52,505 nucleotides of DNA from positions 1 through 52,505 of the forward strand of contig CAKNIZ010000011.1 of assembly GCA_930980855.1 (NCBI GenBank), given 5' to 3'. Position numbers and translations under genes: made by a program. Shown here piece by piece: positions 1 through 6,674 of the stretch (within the stretch, counting starts at the first letter, position 1; the number at the start of each line of letters is the position of its first letter). This stretch comes from an uncultured Clostridium sp. Its GTDB lineage: Bacteria; Bacillota; Clostridia; TANB77; CAG-508. The notes below the pieces were generated by a model that worked only from the letters and a program-made list of their open reading frames with translations, ran no database searches and had not been told where the DNA came from.

Positions 1-2
1 AT

Positions 3-76
3 TGGAGGCGACACCCGGATTCGAACCGGGGATCAGAGTTTTGCAGACTCGTGCCTTACCGCTTGGCTATATCGCC
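3..76 (-). tRNA. tRNA-Cys (anticodon GCA)
   Basis: On the minus strand the segment folds as a 74-nt cloverleaf with a GGCG-containing acceptor stem, a T arm with GGTTCGAATCC and an encoded CCA end. The anticodon loop CTGCAAA gives anticodon GCA, hence cysteine. It lies downstream of the tRNA-Gly gene, separated by a terminator-like hairpin. Confidence 0.96.
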
Positions 77-128
77 ATTAATATATTATATGATACATAT
101 AAAAAAATAGTACCAATTGAAATAAAAA

Positions 129-158
129 ACATTTGTTTATTGGATTAAAAACAAATGT
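129..158 (-). terminator. intrinsic terminator between the two tRNA genes
   Basis: The arms acatttgttt (129-138) and aaacaaatgt (149-158) are perfect 10-bp inverted repeats. On the minus strand the hairpin is followed directly by a T run, as expected for a rho-independent terminator of tRNA-Gly. tRNA-Cys would then rely on readthrough or on a weak promoter in the AT-rich stretch just downstream. Confidence 0.6.
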
Positions 159-167
159 AATAAAAAA

Positions 168-243
168 TGGAGCGGGAAGCGGGGCTCAAACCCGTGACCT
201 TCGCCTTGGCAAGGCGACGCTCTATCAACTGAGCTATTCCCGC
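168..243 (-). tRNA. tRNA-Gly (anticodon GCC)
   Basis: The minus strand gives a 76-nt cloverleaf starting GCGGGAATAGCTCAG, with D-arm GTTGATAGAGC, anticodon stem-loop CGCCTTGCCAAGGCG (anticodon GCC), T arm GGGTTTGAGCCCC and an encoded CCA end. Confidence 0.97.
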
Positions 244-258
244 ATAAATACATTTATT

Positions 259-287
259 ATAATAACAGAAATGCTACTAAAAGTCAA
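259..287 (-). promoter_or_regulatory. sigma-A-type promoter for tRNA-Gly
   Basis: Minus strand -35 TTGACT (282-287) and -10 TATTAT (259-264) are separated by 17 nt and lie immediately upstream of the tRNA-Gly 5' end. This is a sequence match only. Confidence 0.6.
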
Positions 288-319
288 TAGAAATTTTAAA
301 TTTTAAATTTTAGTAAACT

Positions 320-494
320 GGAAATAATCGTTACAATTCACATTCTCTTATTAAATTCATATAATTGCATATTCAAGATTTTGCAGTTTCGCGCAGTTTG
401 GAGGACTTTACGTCCGACAGCAAGAAACAAAAAATCTTTGAATATGCAATTTTAAAGCATTTCATACTCACTGTAAATTGTAACGATTATTTCC
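320..494. repeat. nested inverted repeats at the 3' end of the carboxypeptidase gene
   Basis: Outer arms 320-338 and 476-494 are a perfect 19-bp inverted repeat; the right arm lies inside the last codons of the carboxypeptidase gene. An inner hairpin has arms 363-382 and 429-451 (one 1-nt bulge) around a GC-richer core of about 46 nt that begins gcagtttcgcgc and ends gcaagaaac. The core shares gtttcgcg and gcaagaaac with the hairpin at 19161-19283. It probably acts as a terminator for the upstream gene. Confidence 0.7.
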
Positions 495-1733
495 TAAGTC
501 CACTATCTTTATCTTACCAGAATAAATCTTAGCAATTATATTAAAATATTCTCCTATTCCTCTTTTTTTCACTTCTTTAGCTACATTTATGGTAATTTCT
601 TCAAGTATTTCATCTCCGACTTTTACTATTAATGTTCCTATTCTTTGCCCTTTTTCTACAGGAGCTTCTAAATATGTAGATGTATTTATTTCTATGCTGG
701 GAGTATTATCTGTCGCAGTTTTTGGTATTGTTATTTTTCCAAGCTCTAATTCTAAATTTCCAGCAGCTTTATTTATATATATTCTGCTTTCATTTATTTG
801 TCTCCATAGCGAAAATTCTTTTTGTATAATTTCTTCTACATTTACTACTCTAAATCTTTTATATGCATATTCTATTAGTTTCATGCTATCTTTTGCTCTA
901 TCTTTTCTTGTGTCAGCACCTAATACAACAATTATTAAATCCATATCATCTCTTTTTACACTTGTTACTAAACACCTTCCAGCATTATTTGTAAATCCAG
1001 TTTTTACTCCATATACTCCTTCCAAATTCCCTAGTAATTCATTTGTATTATTTATTTGCATTGGACTATTATTTATTGTAATGCTTGTGCTTTTTGTTTT
1101 TACTATTTTAGCTATTGTCTCATTTTTTAGTGCATAATCTGTTAATTTTGCTAATTCATACGCAGTTGTATAGTGATTTTCGTTATCTAATCCATGCGGA
1201 GTTACAAAGTTTGTATTTTTTAGTCCTAGTAATTTTGCTTTTTGATTCATTAGTTTTGCAAACTCTTCTACACTTCCAGCTGTATGAATTGCTAAGGCTA
1301 CTGCAGCGTCATTTCCTGACCTAAGCATTAAACCATATAGTAAATCGTTTACAGTTATTTTATCATCTTTTTTAAGTCCCAATCTTGAGCCACCAGTTCC
1401 TGCTGCTTTGGCTGTTATGGTTACTACATCTGTTAATTTACAATTTTCTACAACTATTATTGATGTCATTATCTTAGTAGTAGATGCCATTGCTGTTTGT
1501 TTGTTTTCGTCTTTTCCGTATAAGCACCTTCCTGATAGTCTATCATATATTGCATATCTTCTTGAATTAATAGTTGGCTTAGTATCTGAAGAAGCTGCTG
1601 TTTCTATTTCTTTTTTCTCTTGTTCTTCTATTATAGGCTCATCTAGGATTTCATTTTCATCATCTGCATATACATATATGTTACTAAATAATATGCAAAT
1701 AATTATTAATAATATAGTTATTGTTTTTTTCAT
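468..1733 (-). CDS. D-alanyl-D-alanine carboxypeptidase (peptidase S11, PBP5-like)
   Basis: This low-molecular-weight penicillin-binding protein (421 aa) trims the terminal D-Ala of peptidoglycan stem peptides on the outer face of the membrane. A Sec signal peptide (about residues 1-23) is followed by an acidic linker and the catalytic domain. The three active-site motifs are present: SxxK (S84-T-T-K87), SGN (139-141) and KTG (244-246). The C-terminal domain (about 310-390) fits the beta-rich PBP5 C-terminal region, followed by a short C-terminal tail without a clear amphipathic anchor. The ATG at 1733 is preceded by AGGTGA, which lies inside the terminator hairpin of the upstream gene. It follows the T4SS-like operon in the same direction, but the intervening terminator makes co-expression uncertain. 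The gene could be dacA- or dacF-type; the sequence does not decide. Confidence 0.93.
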   Translation of the reverse strand: MKKTITILLIIICILFSNIYVYADDENEILDEPIIEEQEKKEIETAASSDTKPTINSRRYAIYDRLSGRCLYGKDENKQTAMASTTKIMTSIIVVENCKLTDVVTITAKAAGTGGSRLGLKKDDKITVNDLLYGLMLRSGNDAAVALAIHTAGSVEEFAKLMNQKAKLLGLKNTNFVTPHGLDNENHYTTAYELAKLTDYALKNETIAKIVKTKSTSITINNSPMQINNTNELLGNLEGVYGVKTGFTNNAGRCLVTSVKRDDMDLIIVVLGADTRKDRAKDSMKLIEYAYKRFRVVNVEEIIQKEFSLWRQINESRIYINKAAGNLELELGKITIPKTATDNTPSIEINTSTYLEAPVEKGQRIGTLIVKVGDEILEEITINVAKEVKKRGIGEYFNIIAKIYSGKIKIVDLGNNRYNLQ

Positions 1734-1736
1734 ATA

Positions 1737-1774
1737 AAAATCACCTAAAACATTATATTGTTTTAAGTGATTTT
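1737..1774 (-). terminator. terminator of the T4SS-like operon, overlapping the ribosome site of the next gene
   Basis: Arms 1737-1751 and 1760-1774 are 15 bp long with one G-U pair in RNA, and a T run follows on the minus strand. The 3' arm contains AGGTGA (complement of 1741-1746), which is also the Shine-Dalgarno sequence of the carboxypeptidase ATG at 1733. The hairpin would therefore both end the long operon and mask that ribosome site. Confidence 0.75.
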
Positions 1775-1780
1775 TTATGA

Positions 1781-2734
1781 TTATATTAGTCCTATATTAT
1801 AACTATAAATTCTAATAGCTGCTGCATTCTGCTCATCTATTGTCATATTTTCATTATAGTTTTCCAATACTCTTATATAGTTAAAGTTTATTTCTAAATC
1901 ATCTCGGCTGGAATCATAGTATTTATCAAAAATTAATTGAATTGTTTGGGTTCCTCCTGGCTCTAAAATTATATTTTCTATGTCTAAATTGTTAGCTGTT
2001 CTATATTCTCCATCAACATTTAAAGTTACTTCTTTTGATGCTTGTTTATCTGATACTACTATTGTTCTTGTTGTTTTATTTGTAATTTCTAAATTATAAC
2101 CTACTCTGCTGTAACTCATATCTTTTGAAGCAATTTTTATTCTTAAATAGTCATCTTCTGCTTCTATTCCAATTTCTTCATTATCTATATATCCTTGATT
2201 TGAAATTTTTTTAGTTCCATCTTCATTTACTATTGTTATTTTTTCTTTGTAAGAATCATATCCCCCTGTTGTTCCTGTTGCTAAAATGTTACTGTTTAAT
2301 ATAGTTACATCATAAATATACTTGTTATCTACATTTGAATAATTTTGATTGTATGAGTAGCTATTGTATGTTGAAAATACATTATCTACATATTCTTGAA
2401 AGTTAGTTATATTATTTTCATACATATATTCTTTGCAGTCATCAGTTAACATGTTATATGCATTTTCATATTGTTTATTTTTGCAATATTCTAAGTAAGT
2501 ATCTAATGCATTTTTTACTGGCTCTTTTTCATTATTTGGTACAGAACCACCATATTCTATAACTGGATTATCTGGGTCATATGTATTGCTTGCAATTGGT
2601 TCTCTTTGTATATTTTTTAGATATGTATTAAATAAAAATATTATTAGCCATACTATGAAAACTATAAATAATATTTTTCCATATTTTTTAAAGAAATTTC
2701 TTATAGCAAGAGTTAGTTTTGAATTAAAGGTCAT
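1781..2734 (-). CDS. single-pass exoprotein with NTF2/VirB8-like region, T4SS-cluster component
   Basis: I do not recognise this 317-aa protein by name. It has a short basic N terminus and one membrane segment (about residues 19-39), leaving most of the chain outside. Residues about 75-125 carry the pattern YLEYCKNKQYENAYNML followed by FQEYVDNVF, typical of small NTF2-like folds; the next gene product has the same pattern. A beta-rich C-terminal part (about 200-317) looks like an immunoglobulin-like module. VirB8 and TcpC proteins of conjugation systems combine an N-terminal membrane anchor with extracellular NTF2-like domains, so a VirB8-type scaffold role is inferred, not shown. It is the last gene of the operon, 10 bp after its neighbour, with AGGAG before the ATG and a terminator directly after the stop. 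Confidence 0.75.
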   Translation of the reverse strand: MTFNSKLTLAIRNFFKKYGKILFIVFIVWLIIFLFNTYLKNIQREPIASNTYDPDNPVIEYGGSVPNNEKEPVKNALDTYLEYCKNKQYENAYNMLTDDCKEYMYENNITNFQEYVDNVFSTYNSYSYNQNYSNVDNKYIYDVTILNSNILATGTTGGYDSYKEKITIVNEDGTKKISNQGYIDNEEIGIEAEDDYLRIKIASKDMSYSRVGYNLEITNKTTRTIVVSDKQASKEVTLNVDGEYRTANNLDIENIILEPGGTQTIQLIFDKYYDSSRDDLEINFNYIRVLENYNENMTIDEQNAAAIRIYSYNIGLI

Positions 2735-2744
2735 ATTTTTCTCC

Positions 2745-3275
2745 TTATTCTACATTAAAAGATAGTGTAAAATTGTTTAAATCTTTTTCTTGTATTACAA
2801 TATTTTGCTGTACTGCTTGAAAGTTACTATCTAATGGATTTTGTATACTTATAGATATTATATATATTGTGCCTTCTCTTTCCATATTATTATATGTTAC
2901 CATTATTTCATCTGGATATTTGTTTTCTACATATGTTATGAATTCTTCTAGTGTTTTAAAATATGTATTTCTAAATTCTTGGTATAGCATGTTATATGCT
3001 GTTTCATAATCCTCGCTATCTATTGCTGAAATATATTGACCAATATATGTTTTCATTCTTGTTGCTTCTGTAGAATTACTTAACATTTCTTTTCTGTCTT
3101 CTTCTGTTTCTTCTTCTGTTGCAATGTTATGTTCTACAATCGTATTAATTATATTTGCTCTATTTCTGGTATCCGCTGTCTGTGGTTCATGAGCATTAAG
3201 AAATACTATTAAATTAAGTGCTATTAGTCCTAATATAGCCATTGCTATTAAAATTATTTTTAATTTTTTATCCAT
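2745..3275 (-). CDS. single-pass exoprotein with NTF2-like region, paralogue-like neighbour
   Basis: The product (176 aa) has one membrane segment near the N terminus (about residues 7-26) and an extracellular region in which YISAIDSEDYETAYNMLYQ is followed by LEEFITYV. This matches the pattern in the downstream gene product, so the two look like tandem NTF2-like proteins. The ATG at 3275 is chosen over the GTG at 3287 because GGAG lies at the correct distance and the ATG comes one base after the upstream stop, typical of translational coupling. A VirB8/TcpC-like structural role is an inference from fold pattern and context. Confidence 0.75.
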   Translation of the reverse strand: MDKKLKIILIAMAILGLIALNLIVFLNAHEPQTADTRNRANIINTIVEHNIATEEETEEDRKEMLSNSTEATRMKTYIGQYISAIDSEDYETAYNMLYQEFRNTYFKTLEEFITYVENKYPDEIMVTYNNMEREGTIYIISISIQNPLDSNFQAVQQNIVIQEKDLNNFTLSFNVE

Positions 3276-3276
3276 T

Positions 3277-3891
3277 TTATACTCCACTAGTAAATTTTAT
3301 TTTAGGTTCGGTATTTTCATCTTTTGCTAGGTTTACATACATTTCTATTTTTCTTCCACTTTTATATGTGATTGTTAATTTGAATTTAATATATCCTTCT
3401 TCTCCTTCTTCATAACTATTCGTATCTATATGACTATTTTCATATGCATCAGATGAATCTAGTAAATTAATTTGTCTTGAAATTTCACTATAATCTTCAG
3501 AATTATATATCCCCATAGCATTTATTTCTGCCGTATGGTTATCATAATACTGATGTTTATAGTTAATTGATTTTCCTGTTGTTTGATTATGAATTGTTTT
3601 TACATCTTCAGTTATAAATTTTTCTATTGCTTGTCTTAATTCTTCTGAACTTATAATGCCAGTAGAATATCTTTCTACTAGATAGAAATTATCTGGCTCA
3701 ATTATATTATCTGGGGTTTGTATTACATTATATGTAAACACATTTCCTTCTTCATTGACCATTATTTTTTCAATTTCATTTGTGCTATTTGTATTACTTT
3801 CATTAGTATTGTTATTAAAATTGTAATAAATTAATTGGCCTAATAGTAATACAAATAGCAATATAATTATTGTTCTTGTTATTATTTTCAT
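3277..3891 (-). CDS. unknown single-pass exoprotein of the T4SS-like operon
   Basis: The 204-aa product is not recognised. An N-terminal hydrophobic segment (about residues 6-25) is followed by an Asn/Thr/Glu-rich linker and an extracellular domain of about 150 residues, ending in a beta-strand-rich part around KFKLTITYKSGRKIEMYV. The ATG at 3891 has GAGGAAAG upstream. Its stop is one base from the next start, so it is probably translated with the two NTF2-like genes. It may be a third member of an envelope subcomplex, but no catalytic motif is visible. Confidence 0.7.
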   Translation of the reverse strand: MKIITRTIIILLFVLLLGQLIYYNFNNNTNESNTNSTNEIEKIMVNEEGNVFTYNVIQTPDNIIEPDNFYLVERYSTGIISSEELRQAIEKFITEDVKTIHNQTTGKSINYKHQYYDNHTAEINAMGIYNSEDYSEISRQINLLDSSDAYENSHIDTNSYEEGEEGYIKFKLTITYKSGRKIEMYVNLAKDENTEPKIKFTSGV

Positions 3892-3958
3892 AATCTTTCC
3901 TCGTATAATATCTTTTATTTATGTATTATCTTAGTTGATGCATTACATCACCGCCTGC

Positions 3959-6043
3959 TCAGCCTCCACCTGAGCTTGAGCTTTCACTTGCCTTTTTTAA
4001 TGCATTTGTCATAGCATTTGATACACTAGTTGACCATGTACTACTTCCACCACAATATGCTTGACAAATATCAGTAATACTGTAATTTCCACCTCCAAAA
4101 TAATAACTTGAGGTTGATATTAATTCACCAAAATCCATGATTGCTTCTTCAAAGCTTGGATATACACGCCATGTCATACCATTGCTACTTGTATATGATT
4201 GTCCATTATATGAACCTGTTATTGAAAACATATTATGCGACCATTCTGGTATTGCTGCCCAATTCGTACCTCCTGATGATTCAGCAATTGTAACTGCTGC
4301 TGCAAATACTGCGTTTACGCCATATTGTTCTTGCATTTCTAAGAATGCGTCTGCATTAGCTACAATATTATCATATGAAGAAAATGCTGCTTTAAATGTT
4401 TGGGCATCTCTTATTACATTATTTGAGTCAGTAGCAGTATTAACTACATAGTCTGTTCCTAATACAACATTTAATGCTCCACCATAGCTTGGTGTTAAAT
4501 AATCTACTAGATTGTCTACAACTGATTTATCTTTATTATACATTATTACATGTATATCTTCTTCTGTGGTAACACCAATTGTATCTCCTCTTTTTATTTC
4601 TTGTGATACTGCAAGCGAACTATCTACAGTTATTCCTTGAATTAGAATTTCCATATCTAGTACGCTGTTTCCATCTAGTACTACATTACTGTCCTCTCCT
4701 AATTTTCTTTGCAATTGTGTTAAAGTAGCATCATCTATTGCCTTAAGTTTTAGTTTTATAGAGTCTGAACCTATTTCTGTTATTGTGGCATCTGCTGGAG
4801 CTACTACTTCTTCTCCTGCACTAAAACCATCTTCCAAATTATTTTCTGACCTAATAAATGCACCATATTCATTGGCTTCTCTTATAGGCCACATTGGAGG
4901 AGTATGTCCTGGTATAATCCATTCTAGTACTTCTGTGCTTGGTACTTCAAAATCTTCTTCTGTAAAATAATCTAATTCTATTAATAATTCTTGTAAATTT
5001 CTATATATTTTTTCTGCTGCTTCACTTTTCATTCCTTCCAAAATAGAAAATGCTTCAAATGCGTTTTTTGTTCCTTTTATTTCTTGTCCATTTGGTAATT
5101 TTGTTTCTACCTGGAAGTTAACTGGTTCTTTTGATATTGTTTTATCTTCTATTTCATATTCTTGTCCACCAAAAGTATAGGTACTTTTTCCTTCGTCTAC
5201 TGCTTTTGCATTTGCTATTACTTGTGCTCTTTCCCTAGTTCCATCATATTGATAATATTTCCCTGGAAATTTATTGTCTCCATCTCCATCACCAAGGAAT
5301 AATTTTTTAATATTTTCATTTGGTCCTTCTGGATTAGGGTCGCTTAGTTGATAATATGCGTTGCTTATTTCAGCATCCAATGTTATATTTGACGCTATAT
5401 CTGCTAATGGGTCATCTTCTCCATCTGGAGTATATGTTATTGTTTGTTCTATTGTTGCTCCCTTTCCATAATCAAAAGTAAAGTCCTCATAAAACCAATG
5501 ATTCCTTACTGCTGTTATTCTTGGCCATGCAGTGTCTCCAGTTATTAAAGTAGATAGCCATTCTAAGAATCCCTCTTTTCCTCCACTTGCCAAGTTGACT
5601 AATTCTTTTACTTGTTCATCAGTAATACTTATTTCAGCTTCTTCTAAAGCTTTTTTAGCTTTCCCAACATCATCTGGAATAGTTACTCCTTGATAATTTA
5701 CAGTATACTCTACATCAACTCTTGAAAAAGCAAGGTCTACCTTTGTATTAAATTCTTCCATTGTTGCTAGGTCATATGTTAAATCTGGCATCATTGTTGC
5801 TAAGTGTAATGCTAGCATTAATTCTACAGGTTTTCCATATCTTGATGTCCAGGTAGATAAATCGAAATAATATGTATCTCTTACAAACCCTCCTAGAAAT
5901 CCAGGTCTTACAACTAATGTTTCTGAATCTCTATCTATGCTAATATCATTGTTAACAAAAGATTTTAGCGGTGCTGTCATATATGCAGTTCCTAAATCTA
6001 ATATTAGACTTTGAAAATTTTCATCATCTACTATATTTATCAT
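3959..6043 (-). CDS. cell-wall hydrolase, C-terminal part (degenerate M23-like region plus glucosaminidase domain)
   Basis: This is a 694-residue open frame. Residues about 545-680 form a glucosaminidase/lysozyme-like domain with a likely catalytic Glu in FAAAVTIAESSGG (E588). Residues about 405-515 resemble an M23/LytM barrel (AGEEVVAPADATITEIG, later IKRGDTIGV) but lack the zinc-binding His pairs. Such hydrolases open the peptidoglycan for T4SS assembly, like VirB1 or Tn916 Orf14. The frame has no signal peptide or membrane segment, and the ATG at 6043 has a poorly spaced ribosome site (AAGGA directly abutting it, AAGGAG 20 nt away). The membrane anchor is in the preceding frame (6075-6653), so the two are probably one gene split by a +1 shift. 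The TGA stop at 3959 lies in a Gly-rich stretch that continues open for 10 codons. Confidence 0.8.
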   Translation of the reverse strand: MINIVDDENFQSLILDLGTAYMTAPLKSFVNNDISIDRDSETLVVRPGFLGGFVRDTYYFDLSTWTSRYGKPVELMLALHLATMMPDLTYDLATMEEFNTKVDLAFSRVDVEYTVNYQGVTIPDDVGKAKKALEEAEISITDEQVKELVNLASGGKEGFLEWLSTLITGDTAWPRITAVRNHWFYEDFTFDYGKGATIEQTITYTPDGEDDPLADIASNITLDAEISNAYYQLSDPNPEGPNENIKKLFLGDGDGDNKFPGKYYQYDGTRERAQVIANAKAVDEGKSTYTFGGQEYEIEDKTISKEPVNFQVETKLPNGQEIKGTKNAFEAFSILEGMKSEAAEKIYRNLQELLIELDYFTEEDFEVPSTEVLEWIIPGHTPPMWPIREANEYGAFIRSENNLEDGFSAGEEVVAPADATITEIGSDSIKLKLKAIDDATLTQLQRKLGEDSNVVLDGNSVLDMEILIQGITVDSSLAVSQEIKRGDTIGVTTEEDIHVIMYNKDKSVVDNLVDYLTPSYGGALNVVLGTDYVVNTATDSNNVIRDAQTFKAAFSSYDNIVANADAFLEMQEQYGVNAVFAAAVTIAESSGGTNWAAIPEWSHNMFSITGSYNGQSYTSSNGMTWRVYPSFEEAIMDFGELISTSSYYFGGGNYSITDICQAYCGGSSTWSTSVSNAMTNALKKASESSSSGGG

Positions 6044-6074
6044 TCCTTGTGTAAAATTTGTTGCTCCTTCATAA

Positions 6075-6653
6075 TCACCGGCTTGTTATAAAATTGAAAA
6101 AACTTTGCCATTCTCCACTAATACTCCATTGAGCTATTGTATACGTAGATTCATTTGCAATTAGATATGCTCTAAGGTAGTTTTTCCCATCACTAAAATT
6201 AGCAAACTCTGTTGGTGTTCCGTCTTCGTCATATGCTGTAACATCTGAAAACCCACTTCCTACAATATCGTATCCCATTGCATGAATTCTTTGTGCAAGT
6301 TCTACTTCATCTTCTTCTGATATCGCACGTTCAACAGCAGCTCCATCAAAAAATGTACATATTTTATTCCATACGCTTATAGCTGCTTCTTTTATATTTC
6401 CAAGGAACATCCCAGGCATAGAAATAATGGATGCAATTAATCCTACTATTAGGATTACTAATAATATTATTCCTAATGCTGGTAATATAGCAGGCAAACT
6501 TTTTAGTTTTGAAGCCCATTTTTTTAATTGTTTAGATTTTTCGCCTATTTTTTTTGCTCCGTTTTTTACTGCATTTTTGACTCCGCCACCATTCTGCCCT
6601 TGTTGCTTGTCTTTTTGCACGGTTTCTATATTATTATTATTGTCTTCGTCCAT
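6075..6653 (-). CDS. N-terminal, membrane-anchoring part of the split cell-wall hydrolase
   Basis: The 192-aa frame starts at ATG 6653 with AGGTGAG upstream. A charged, Lys/Gln/Asn-rich cytoplasmic head (residues 1-52) is followed by one long membrane segment (about 54-84) and an extracellular stretch containing ISEEDEVELAQRIHAMGYDI. It ends at TGA 6075-6077. The frame of the next ORF is open back to 6085, so the two overlap by 11 nt in different frames. The topology (cytoplasmic head, one membrane helix, exterior hydrolase) matches membrane-anchored hydrolases of Gram-positive conjugation clusters only when the two pieces are joined. A real disruption, a sequencing error or a recoding event are all possible. 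Confidence 0.75.
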   Translation of the reverse strand: MDEDNNNNIETVQKDKQQGQNGGGVKNAVKNGAKKIGEKSKQLKKWASKLKSLPAILPALGIILLVILIVGLIASIISMPGMFLGNIKEAAISVWNKICTFFDGAAVERAISEEDEVELAQRIHAMGYDIVGSGFSDVTAYDEDGTPTEFANFSDGKNYLRAYLIANESTYTIAQWSISGEWQSFFNFITSR

Positions 6654-6674
6654 TATTTCTCACCTGCCTTTTTG

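Noticed and set aside
3..243. tRNA genes as an integration site of a mobile element carrying the T4SS-like operon
   Set aside because: I found no second copy of a tRNA 3' end on the other side of the operon and no integrase. An att site outside the window cannot be excluded.
6044..6110. Programmed +1 frameshift of prfB type as explanation for the split hydrolase
   Set aside because: The stop TGA is in the right position, but CGG is not a slippery P-site codon and no upstream Shine-Dalgarno-like stimulator at the right distance is seen. Kept only as a possibility in the finding.
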